64,000 nt of DNA, from assembly GCA_031546815.1 (NCBI GenBank), contig JAVBJV010000027.1:62001-126000 (forward strand), read 5' to 3'. A program made the position numbers and the translations under genes. Positions 17,719 through 24,727 of the stretch are shown piece after piece. Source of the DNA: JAVBJV01 sp031546815. Lineage in GTDB: Bacteria; Pseudomonadota; Alphaproteobacteria; Acetobacterales; Acetobacteraceae. The stretch's first letter is position 1; each line of letters starts with the position of its first letter. The notes under the pieces were generated by a model. That model saw only the letters and a list, made by a program, of their open reading frames with translations. It had not been told where the DNA came from and ran no database searches.

Positions 17719-18545
17719 GAAACATCCTGATCATTGCCCGCAAGGAAATCCAGGAAGGCCTGCGTAACCGCTGGGTGCTGGCCACCACATTGCTGCTGGC
17801 AACGCTGGCGCTGACGCTGACGTTTCTCGGCAGCGCCCCCACCGGCACCGTGGCGACACGCGCACTGGACGTGGTGATCGTCAGCCTGTCGAGCCTGACC
17901 ATTTTCCTGTTACCGCTGATCGCATTGCTGATCTCGCACGACGCCATCGTGGGCGAGATGGAGCGCGGCACGATGTTGCTGCTGCTCAGCTATCCGGTTG
18001 GGCGTTGGCAGATCGTGTTCGGAAAATTCCTGGGCCACATCGCGATTCTGGGCTTCGCGACCTTCGTGGGGTATGGCGCGGCGGCGGCGGCACTGTTGCT
18101 GACCGGCGTGCAGATTGCGCCGGAAAGCTGGCCGGCCTTTGCCGCGATGATTGGCTCGTCGATCCTGCTGGGCGCGGTGTTCGTGGCCATCGGGTATCTG
18201 ATCAGCGCGCTATCCTCGGCGCGCGGCATGGCGGCGGGGATCGCGGTCGGCGTCTGGCTGATCTTTGTGCTGATCTACGACATGGCGCTGCTGGGCGTGC
18301 TGGTGGCAGACCAGGGCGAAACCATCACCGGCCCCGTGCTGAACGCGCTGCTGCTGCTGAACCCGACCGATGCTTACCGGCTGCTGAACCTCAGCAGCTT
18401 CGCCAATGTCAGCCAGTTCTCGGGTATGGCGGGGCTGGCGGGACAGACAGGTATGGCCCCCACATTGCTGCTGGGTGCGCTGGTCGGCTGGGTGATCGTG
18501 CCGCTGGCATTGGCCGCAGGCGTGTTTGCGCGGAGGGAAGTCTGA
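17715..18545 (+). CDS. nosY: NosY, ABC transporter permease for CuZ assembly
   Basis: 276 residues with six predicted membrane segments (first near 17-40, after RKEIQEGLRNRWVL; last near 252-270). The N-terminal IARKEIQEGLRNRW coupling motif and the SHDAIVGEMERGTMLLLLSYPV segment are typical of NosY and related ABC-2 permeases. It pairs with NosF in the inner membrane. Start overlaps nosF (ATGA) and the stop overlaps nosL (TGATG). Confidence 0.95.
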   Translation: MRNILIIARKEIQEGLRNRWVLATTLLLATLALTLTFLGSAPTGTVATRALDVVIVSLSSLTIFLLPLIALLISHDAIVGEMERGTMLLLLSYPVGRWQIVFGKFLGHIAILGFATFVGYGAAAAALLLTGVQIAPESWPAFAAMIGSSILLGAVFVAIGYLISALSSARGMAAGIAVGVWLIFVLIYDMALLGVLVADQGETITGPVLNALLLLNPTDAYRLLNLSSFANVSQFSGMAGLAGQTGMAPTLLLGALVGWVIVPLALAAGVFARREV

Positions 18546-19039
18546 TGCTGCGTCGGTCTTTCATCGCTATGTCGGTGCTGGCGCTGGTTGGGTGCAAGAA
18601 GCGCCAGGCCTCGGGCGAGCAACCGCCGCCGCGCGCACTGAATGCCGAGGCAATCGGCAATTACTGCGGCATGAACGTGCTGGAACATCCCGGCCCCAAG
18701 GGGCAGATCATCGTGGCGAGCCGTCTGGATCCGGTGTGGTTCTCGTCCGCGCGCGATGTGTTTGCGTTCACCATGCTGCCGGAAGAAGCGAAAGACATTC
18801 AGGCGATCTATGTCTCGGACATGGGCAAGGCCGAAAGCTGGGACAACCCCGGCGCCACCAACTGGGTGGATGCGCGCAAGGCGTTCTTCGTGATCGACAG
18901 CCGCGTGCGCGGCGGCATGGGCACGGCAGAGACCATCCCGTTTTCGGAACGCGCGGCGGCTGACAGTTTCGTCGCACAGAATGGCGGGCGCGTCGTGACG
19001 TTCGACGAAGTTCCGCAAGATTATGTATTGGGCAACTGA
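18545..19039 (+). CDS. nosL: NosL, copper-binding lipoprotein chaperone
   Basis: 164 residues. The signal ends in a lipobox, LALVGC, so it should be lipid-anchored in the periplasm. NYCGMNVLEHPGPKGQI holds the C-G-M motif of NosL proteins, which bind Cu(I) and deliver copper to NosZ. The RGGMGTAETIPFSERAAADSF stretch near the C terminus is conserved in the family. The start overlaps nosY by one base (TGATG), and nosX follows 4 bases after the stop. Confidence 0.94.
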   Translation: MLRRSFIAMSVLALVGCKKRQASGEQPPPRALNAEAIGNYCGMNVLEHPGPKGQIIVASRLDPVWFSSARDVFAFTMLPEEAKDIQAIYVSDMGKAESWDNPGATNWVDARKAFFVIDSRVRGGMGTAETIPFSERAAADSFVAQNGGRVVTFDEVPQDYVLGN

Positions 19040-19043
19040 CATC

Positions 19044-20036
19044 ATGAGCACATCGCGTCGTCGTTTCATCGGGATCAGCGCAGCTTCAGCCGGTCTGGCC
19101 TTGCTGCCCACACGCGGCGCGCGGGCCGATGCACCGCAGCTTGTCACCTGGCACGGCATGGCGCTGGGCGCGGTAACGACGATCCAGCTGCATCACCCCG
19201 ACCGCGCCTTCGCCGAACGGCTGATCGCACAGGCCGCGGGCGAGATGCACCGACTGGAAGCGATGTTCAGCCTGTATCGCGAGGACAGTCTGCTGGTCCG
19301 CCTGAACCGACAGGGCGTGCTGGAAGCGCCGCCCGCAGAATTCGTACAGTTGCTGCGCACCAGTTGCGATTATGCCGCGCTGACCAACGGCGCGTTCGAC
19401 CCGACGGTGCAGGTGCTGTGGGATCTGTACGCCGCACATTTCGGCCAGCCCAACGCCGACCCGGCCGGCCCCGATGCCACGCAAATCTCCGCCGCGCAGA
19501 CGCTGGTCGGTTACACGCAACTGCGCATCAGCGCGGATCGTGTTGCCTTCGCGAAGCCCGGTATGCGCGTCACGCTGAACGGCATCGCGCAGGGCTTCAT
19601 CACCGACCGCGTGGTCGCGCTGTTCCGCCAGCACGGCATCACCCAGAGTCTGGTGGACATGGGCGAGGTCTACGCCATCGGCACCCACCCCGACCGCACG
19701 CCCTGGCAGGCCGGTATCACCGACCCGGCAACGCCCACACGTACCGCCATGGTGGTGAAGCTGCGCGATCAGGGCCTGTCCAGCTCGGCCGGATACGGTT
19801 TCCAGTTCGATGCTGCCGGCCGCTTCCATCACCTGTTCGACCCCGCCACAGGCCGCCCGACCGGGCGCTATGCGGGTGTGTCGGTCACCATGCGCGATGC
19901 GACGATGGCCGATGCGTTCTCTACCGCGCTCAGCAACATGCCGGTTGACCAGATGCAGGACACACTGCGCCGCGCAGGCGGCGGCACCGCTTACGTGTTC
20001 CCGCATCACGGGGATGCGATCACCGTTACCGCCTGA
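19044..20036 (+). CDS. nosX: NosX, periplasmic FAD:protein FMN transferase (ApbE family)
   Basis: 330 residues with a twin-arginine signal (TSRRRFIGISAASAGLALL, cut near GARA). ApbE signatures: MGLE-like HRLEAMFSLYREDSLLVRLN, ALTNGAFDPTVQVLW, TLNGIAQGFITDRVV, VDMGEVYAIG, and a C-terminal DATMADAFSTALSNM with the Mg2+-binding D-x-x-x-A-D/T pattern. Located at the end of the nos operon, it should covalently attach FMN to the Ser/Thr of NosR. ATG 19044 is chosen over the earlier ATG 19023, which overlaps nosL and would precede the Tat motif with extra residues. Confidence 0.94.
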   Translation: MSTSRRRFIGISAASAGLALLPTRGARADAPQLVTWHGMALGAVTTIQLHHPDRAFAERLIAQAAGEMHRLEAMFSLYREDSLLVRLNRQGVLEAPPAEFVQLLRTSCDYAALTNGAFDPTVQVLWDLYAAHFGQPNADPAGPDATQISAAQTLVGYTQLRISADRVAFAKPGMRVTLNGIAQGFITDRVVALFRQHGITQSLVDMGEVYAIGTHPDRTPWQAGITDPATPTRTAMVVKLRDQGLSSSAGYGFQFDAAGRFHHLFDPATGRPTGRYAGVSVTMRDATMADAFSTALSNMPVDQMQDTLRRAGGGTAYVFPHHGDAITVTA

Positions 20037-20077
20037 ACGGGATTGCGCCTTTTCTGAAACTCGTTTCTCATGCGGTG

Positions 20078-20686
20078 ATGGATCGCATCACCACCGCCGA
20101 CGAATTGCGCGCCAATGCCGGACCGGTCAACCCACTGGCCGAGGCGAAACTGCTGCGCGCGCTCGACGTGCATGCCACGCGGTTCATCGCGCTGTCGCCG
20201 TTTCTGGTGCTGGCCAGTGCGGATGCAGCCGGGGCGGACGCCAGCCCGCGCGGCGATGCGCCGGGGTTTGTGCGCGTGCTCTCGCCCACCGCGCTGCTGA
20301 TCCCGGATCGGCCGGGTAACCGGCGGCTCGACAGTTTTCAGAATCTGCTCAAGAACCCGCGCATCGGCCTGCTGTTCCTGGTGCCCGGCATCAACGAGAC
20401 ACTCCGCGTCAACGGCACGGCGCAGATTACCACCGATGCCGCGCTCCTCGCCCCGAGTGCAGTGAACGAACGCACGCCTGAACGCGGGCTGCATGTGCAG
20501 ATCGACGAGGTATTCTTCCATTGCGGTAAAGCGCTGATCCGCAGCGATCTGTGGAACGCCGACAAGCACATCCCGCGCAGCGATTTCCCGACTCTGGGCC
20601 GCATCGTCGCCGACCAGACGCGCATGGTCGATGCGGACGCGGCGGACCGGAATCTCGCGGAATCCTACACAGCGCGTTTGTACTGA
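20078..20686 (+). CDS. Pyridoxamine 5'-phosphate oxidase-family (FMN-binding split barrel) protein
   Basis: 202 residues. The region around 60-150 (LLIPDRPGNRRLDSFQNLLKNPRIGLLFLVPGINETLRVNGTA) is the classic core of the MSMEG_1061-like PPOX subgroup, and HCGKALIRSDLW near the C terminus is a frequent hallmark. Probable cytoplasmic flavin-dependent oxidoreductase or flavin-binding protein of unknown substrate. No clear Shine-Dalgarno; GTG 20075 precedes ATG 20078 directly. UPF0260 follows after 14 bases, so it likely heads a three-gene unit. Confidence 0.85.
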   Translation: MDRITTADELRANAGPVNPLAEAKLLRALDVHATRFIALSPFLVLASADAAGADASPRGDAPGFVRVLSPTALLIPDRPGNRRLDSFQNLLKNPRIGLLFLVPGINETLRVNGTAQITTDAALLAPSAVNERTPERGLHVQIDEVFFHCGKALIRSDLWNADKHIPRSDFPTLGRIVADQTRMVDADAADRNLAESYTARLY

Positions 20687-20700
20687 TCTATACATTGCGC

Positions 20701-21180
20701 ATGCCCGCCACCCCTCCGTTCTGGAAGACCAAGACCCTGGCCGAGATGACTCAGGCCGAATGGGAATCCCTGTGCGACGGGTGCGGCCGCTGCTGCCTGC
20801 ACAAGATCCGCGAGGACGACGACAGTCTGTCGTTCACCAATGTCGCGTGCCGTCTGCTCGACCCCGAGACCGGCTTGTGCCACCATTACAACACCCGCCG
20901 CCGCTACGTGCCCGACTGCGTGCAACTGACTGTCGATGCGCTGGACGATATCGACTGGTTGCCGCCATCCTGCGCGTATCGCCGACTGGCCGAGGGCAAG
21001 GATCTTCCCACCTGGCACCCGCTGATCACCGGCACACAGGACAGTGTGCTGGCATCCGGGGTTTCGGTCTGCGGGCGAGTGATCTCGGAACGCGAGGCGG
21101 GGCCGCTTGAACACCACGTCGTCAGCTGGCCCGCGCGCATGCCGCGTGTCCGCCGCATCAGCAAGGAAACTGGAACATGA
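20701..21180 (+). CDS. ycgN: UPF0260 / YcgN-family cysteine-cluster protein
   Basis: 159 residues. Near residue 28 a dense cysteine cluster CDGCGRCCLHK appears, followed by single cysteines (VACRLL, GLCHHY, PDCVQL, PSCAYR), the YkgJ/UPF0260 pattern thought to bind an Fe-S cluster or zinc. FWKTKTLAEMTQAEWESLCDGCG and the C-terminal WPARMPR match the YcgN family closely. The biochemical role is not established. The stop overlaps the start of the DapA-family gene (ATGA). Confidence 0.9.
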   Translation: MPATPPFWKTKTLAEMTQAEWESLCDGCGRCCLHKIREDDDSLSFTNVACRLLDPETGLCHHYNTRRRYVPDCVQLTVDALDDIDWLPPSCAYRRLAEGKDLPTWHPLITGTQDSVLASGVSVCGRVISEREAGPLEHHVVSWPARMPRVRRISKETGT

Positions 21181-22097
21181 TGAAGAACGCACTCTATGGC
21201 GGCGTGAATGCCGCCGTGCTGACCGGCATGGACGCCGATCTGTCCCCCAACATCGACCGCATGGCCGCGCACAGCAAATGGCTGCTGGCCAACGGCTGCA
21301 ACGGGCTGGGCATTCTGGGCACCACGGGCGAGGCCAATTCGATGGGCGTGTCCGAACGTCTGGCAATCATGGAAGGGCTGGCCGAACGTGGCGTCCCCGC
21401 CGCGCAGATGATGCCCGGCACCGGCACCCCCGCGCTGACCGACACCGTGCTGCTGACAAAGAAGGCGAAAGAGATCGGCTGCCGCGGCGTTCTGGTGCTG
21501 CCGCCGTTCTTCTACAAGAACCCGTCCGATGACGGACTGTTCGCGTATTTCAGCGAAGTGGTGAACCGCGTGGGCGGCGGCATTGCGCTGTATCTGTATC
21601 ACTTCCCGCAGCAGTCGGCGGTGCCGTTCAGCCACGCACTGATCGACCGTCTGATCACCGCGTTCCCCGGCACCATTCGCGGTGTGAAGGACAGCAGCGG
21701 TGATCTGGCGAACATGCTGGCGATGGTGGAAAAATTCGCCAATCGCGGGTTCGAGGTTTATTCCGGCGATGACGGCCTGTTCCGCACCGTGCTGCAGAAG
21801 GGCGGCGCCGGTTGCATCACCGCTGCGGCCAACGTGAATTGCAGCGCGGGTCGCATTGTCTACGCCGACCCGAACGCCCCGGCGGCGGACGCCGCACACG
21901 AAGTTCTGTGTGCGACCCGCAAGGCGGTAACCCAGTTCAACCTGATCGCCAGCCTGCGTGCGCTGGTGGCACGCAATACCGGAGACAAGAACTGGCTGAA
22001 CCTGCGCCCGCCGCATCAGGCACTGACGGCGGATCAGGAAAAGGCGCTGTTTGCCGCGTTCGACGCTTCGGGCGTCGCGCTGGCCAAGGCCGCGTAA
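21177..22097 (+). CDS. Dihydrodipicolinate synthase / N-acetylneuraminate lyase-family aldolase
   Basis: 306 residues of a class I aldolase barrel: GILGTTGEANSMGVSER (GTTGE loop, about 46), GVLVLPPFFYK (about 107), catalytic Tyr in LYHFP and Schiff-base Lys in GVKDSSGD (about 165), then YSGDDGLF and GGAGCITAAANV. In the true DapA the loop is GTTGES; here it is GTTGEA, and synteny with UPF0260 rather than lysine genes argues for a catabolic aldolase or lyase acting on a 2-oxoacid. Substrate unknown. A terminator follows. Confidence 0.88.
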   Translation: MMKNALYGGVNAAVLTGMDADLSPNIDRMAAHSKWLLANGCNGLGILGTTGEANSMGVSERLAIMEGLAERGVPAAQMMPGTGTPALTDTVLLTKKAKEIGCRGVLVLPPFFYKNPSDDGLFAYFSEVVNRVGGGIALYLYHFPQQSAVPFSHALIDRLITAFPGTIRGVKDSSGDLANMLAMVEKFANRGFEVYSGDDGLFRTVLQKGGAGCITAAANVNCSAGRIVYADPNAPAADAAHEVLCATRKAVTQFNLIASLRALVARNTGDKNWLNLRPPHQALTADQEKALFAAFDASGVALAKAA

Positions 22098-22107
22098 GAC
22101 ACATCAG

Positions 22108-22140
22108 CAGCGCGGATGGGCAACCCTCCGCGCTGTTTTC
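22108..22140 (+). terminator. Intrinsic terminator after the DapA-family gene
   Basis: Nine-base stem CAGCGCGGA/TCCGCGCTG with an inner GGG/CCC and a short loop, followed by TTTTC. It lies between the aldolase stop and a convergent small gene. Confidence 0.85.
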
Positions 22141-22141
22141 T

Positions 22142-22462
22142 TCAGTAACGGCTTCCCGCAATCGCCAGCAGCAGCATCATGTCGCGCGGCGGATGAAACG
22201 GACTGCCGGACGATACCAGGTGCACGTTCTCGCGCTGCATGCGCGCCAGCATCTGCGGATTCCAGCCTGCCCGCACGCCGGGCGAAAATTCGAAATTTAT
22301 CCCGACATCGGACTCGGTCGCCAACGGTGGTGCCACCGTTTCATGCGCTCTGGAATCGGTCACCAGTTCGATCGCCGCGTGCGGCATCAGGGCCGCGACT
22401 GCCAGCATCAGCGTGACGAGACCCAAAGCCAATAGATCGATCAGGAATGGAGTTTTTCTCAC
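22142..22462 (-). CDS. Possible small single-pass membrane/exported protein
   Basis: 106 residues if GTG 22462 is used: MRKTPFLIDLLALGL, one hydrophobic helix (about 8-28), then a polar part of about 75 residues (SPGVRAGWNPQMLARMQRE...FHPPRDMMLLLAIAG). No family recognised. The frame extends further upstream to 22552 without resembling a signal, so the start is uncertain. It converges on the aldolase terminator and is divergent from the YgjP-like gene. Plausible but not secure. Confidence 0.45.
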   Translation of the reverse strand: MRKTPFLIDLLALGLVTLMLAVAALMPHAAIELVTDSRAHETVAPPLATESDVGINFEFSPGVRAGWNPQMLARMQRENVHLVSSGSPFHPPRDMMLLLAIAGSRY

Positions 22463-22557
22463 GATTGCACCGCCTAACGCCACAATTGATACCTCTGGTG
22501 GCGTTACCCAATCCTGAACCTGTGGCCGAATTTTCCTGAATGGCCTAAGCACATGGC

Positions 22558-23265
22558 ATGACTCGCCCGCTGCCCGAACTGATCGACCCGGACGATTCCG
22601 GCCATCCTGTGCCCGTCCTCTGGCGGCGGCACATGTCGGCGCGCAACGTCAATCTGCGGATCGACCCGCGCGCCGGGGCTGTCATCCTCACGCTGCCACG
22701 GCGCAAGACCAAACTGGATGGACTGACACTATTGCGCGAACATGCAAGCTGGGTGCGCGCGCGTCTGGATGCATTGCCACAAGCCGTCACCTTCGCCCAC
22801 GGCACACAGATACCGGTCTGCGATGTCGCGCACGAGATCCGGCACCTGGGTGCCAAAGCCCCCACCCGTCTGCTGCCCGGCGTGATCGAGGTTGGCGGAG
22901 ATGTGGCTTTTCTGGCCCGGCGCGTGATGGATCTGCTGCGTCACGAAGCACAAATCCATCTGGGAACCATCGCCCAGCAGAAAGCCGAACAAAGCCCCAT
23001 CAAGCCGCGCCGCGTCACGGTAAAGGACACGCGCAGCCGCTGGGGATCGTGCGCGCCCGATCGCACGCTGTCGTTTTCCTGGCGGCTGCTGATGGCGCCG
23101 GATTTCGTGCAGGATTACGTCGTCGCGCACGAGGTTGCGCACCTGCTGCATATGAACCACAGCCCGCGTTTCTGGGCCTTTGCGGAAACCCTGTCGCCGC
23201 ATCGCATCCGCGCCAGCACGTGGCTTGAACACGAAGGCCCGCGCCTGATGCGTTACGGTGTCTGA
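22558..23265 (+). CDS. YgjP-like (DUF45, M48-type) zinc metallohydrolase
   Basis: 235 residues. The motif HEVAHLLHMNHSPRFW (about 195-210) is the HExxH zinc site plus the downstream His and F-W of the YgjP/WLM family. Upstream, RVTVKDTRSRWGSCAPDRTLSFSWRLLMAP is the equally diagnostic RWGSC block. The family is cytoplasmic and predicted metal-dependent hydrolase; its natural substrate is not known. It appears to be a single-gene unit. Confidence 0.93.
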   Translation: MTRPLPELIDPDDSGHPVPVLWRRHMSARNVNLRIDPRAGAVILTLPRRKTKLDGLTLLREHASWVRARLDALPQAVTFAHGTQIPVCDVAHEIRHLGAKAPTRLLPGVIEVGGDVAFLARRVMDLLRHEAQIHLGTIAQQKAEQSPIKPRRVTVKDTRSRWGSCAPDRTLSFSWRLLMAPDFVQDYVVAHEVAHLLHMNHSPRFWAFAETLSPHRIRASTWLEHEGPRLMRYGV

Positions 23266-23369
23266 GGATCTATCACCCAGAATACGGTAGCAACATGCGT
23301 GGCTCCGGCGTTAGAATTCGCACATAGCAAGACTGGCCTGCGTGACTGTGACTTTTAAGGAGCACGAAC

Positions 23370-24380
23370 GTGAAAGCCATCGCCTTTACACATTCCCTGC
23401 CTGTCAGCGACCCGAATGCGCTGATCGACCTCACCCTGCCGGACCCGGCGCCGCGCGGGCACGACCTGCTGGTCGAGATCAAGGCCGTGTCGGTCAACCC
23501 CGTCGACGTGAAGGTGCGGCGCGCCGCCGATCCGGTGGGCGAACCCTTTGTGCTGGGCTGGGACGCCGCCGGCATCGTGCGCGCCACCGGGCCCGAGGCA
23601 AGCCTGTTCCGCGCCGGCGATCATGTGTTCTACGCCGGGTCGTTCATCCGCCCCGGCACCAATGCCGAACTGCATCTGGTGGATGAACGCCTGGTCGGCC
23701 GCAAACCAAAAACCCTGTCCTTCGCCGAAGCCGCCGCATTGCCGCTGACCGCACTCACCGCGTGGGAAGCGATGTTCGAACGTATGCAGGTGCCACAGGG
23801 CACCACCGCACGCGATGCCGCGATCCTGATCGTGGGGGGTGCGGGCGGCGTCGGGTCTATCGCCATTCAGCTTGCACGTCGCCTGACCGGCCTGCGCGTG
23901 ATTGCCACCGCATCGCGCCCCGCCACACAGGACTGGTGCCGCCAACTCGGCGCGCACGACGTGATCAACCATACCGGCGACGTGCCCGCGCAGATGAAGG
24001 CGCTGGGTGTGCCGCAGGTGCCGTATGTGTTCTCGACCAACACCACGCAGCACAACTGGAATGCGATTGCCAACGTGATCGCCCCCTTCGGCCATATCGG
24101 GCTGATCGAGGCAAGCGCGCATATCGACCCGCGCGACGTGATGCGCAAGTCGGTCTCGATTCACTGGGAATGGATGTTCACCGCATCGGTCAACAATTCA
24201 CCCGACATCATCACCCAGCATCGCATCCTGAACGAGGTGAGCCGCCTGGTCGATGCGGGTACGCTGCGCACCACCATGAATGCATCGATGGGACGCATCA
24301 CGGCGGAAAACCTGCGCCGCGCGCATGAAGCGATCGAGGCCGGAACGGTGAAAGGGAAGATCGTGCTGGAAGGGTTCTGA
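23370..24380 (+). CDS. Zinc-type alcohol dehydrogenase-like / quinone oxidoreductase (MDR family)
   Basis: 336 residues, GTG start with AAGGAG 7 bases upstream. The medium-chain dehydrogenase core is seen in VGWDAAGIV-like LGWDAAGIVRATG (about 59), AAALPLTALTAWEAMFERM (about 120) and the Rossmann loop ILIVGGAGGVGSIAIQLAR (about 153). No catalytic zinc ligands (Cys/His) are present at usual positions, so it belongs to the zinc-independent quinone oxidoreductase branch (YhdH/YhfP/zta1 type) using NADPH. Substrate unknown. Confidence 0.9.
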   Translation: MKAIAFTHSLPVSDPNALIDLTLPDPAPRGHDLLVEIKAVSVNPVDVKVRRAADPVGEPFVLGWDAAGIVRATGPEASLFRAGDHVFYAGSFIRPGTNAELHLVDERLVGRKPKTLSFAEAAALPLTALTAWEAMFERMQVPQGTTARDAAILIVGGAGGVGSIAIQLARRLTGLRVIATASRPATQDWCRQLGAHDVINHTGDVPAQMKALGVPQVPYVFSTNTTQHNWNAIANVIAPFGHIGLIEASAHIDPRDVMRKSVSIHWEWMFTASVNNSPDIITQHRILNEVSRLVDAGTLRTTMNASMGRITAENLRRAHEAIEAGTVKGKIVLEGF

Positions 24381-24420
24381 GAGCATTGGCCCACACCAGA
24401 GCTGATGATATGACGCCTGC

Positions 24421-24711
24421 ATGATACTCTTCATCGCTTTTTTCGCGCTCGCCGGTCTCGGCCTGCTGCTCTGGGCCCGAGGTGTTACCGTTGGCCGAAC
24501 GCTGCTGCTGGGGCTGATTCTGTCTTACGCGATTGCGTTCGGAGAGCTCTGCTACGACCCGTATTTCGAGGACAACGGATTGCCAGCCTTCATCCCATGG
24601 TCGGAGCGTTGGGGCTGGGCTGTATTTCTGGGTGGTTTCCTTGCAATCGCCATTGTGCCGGCAACCTTTGCCGCAACGTTCATCTACAGAAAGATCGCGC
24701 GTCAGACTTAG
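24421..24711 (+). CDS. Small hydrophobic membrane protein of unknown function
   Basis: 96 residues with three predicted helices: MILFIAFFALAGLGLLL (1-17), TLLLGLILSYAIAFGELC (27-44) and WAVFLGGFLAIAIVPATFAATFIY (65-88). No domain recognised. It has an acidic loop (YDPYFEDNG) between helices two and three. Its stop codon lies inside the 20-bp palindrome that also holds the stop of the convergent sensor kinase. Confidence 0.7.
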   Translation: MILFIAFFALAGLGLLLWARGVTVGRTLLLGLILSYAIAFGELCYDPYFEDNGLPAFIPWSERWGWAVFLGGFLAIAIVPATFAATFIYRKIARQT

Positions 24712-24727
24712 GACCGATCGGACCTAA
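24708..24727. repeat. 20-bp palindrome carrying both stop codons of a convergent pair (copy 2)
   Basis: TTAGGACCGATCGGACCTAA, identical to the copy at 3949-3968 except at two symmetric positions. It again supplies TAG to the plus-strand gene and TAG to the minus-strand gene, with the same 13-base offset between stops. In both places AGAC precedes it. The two gene pairs are unrelated. Confidence 0.7.
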
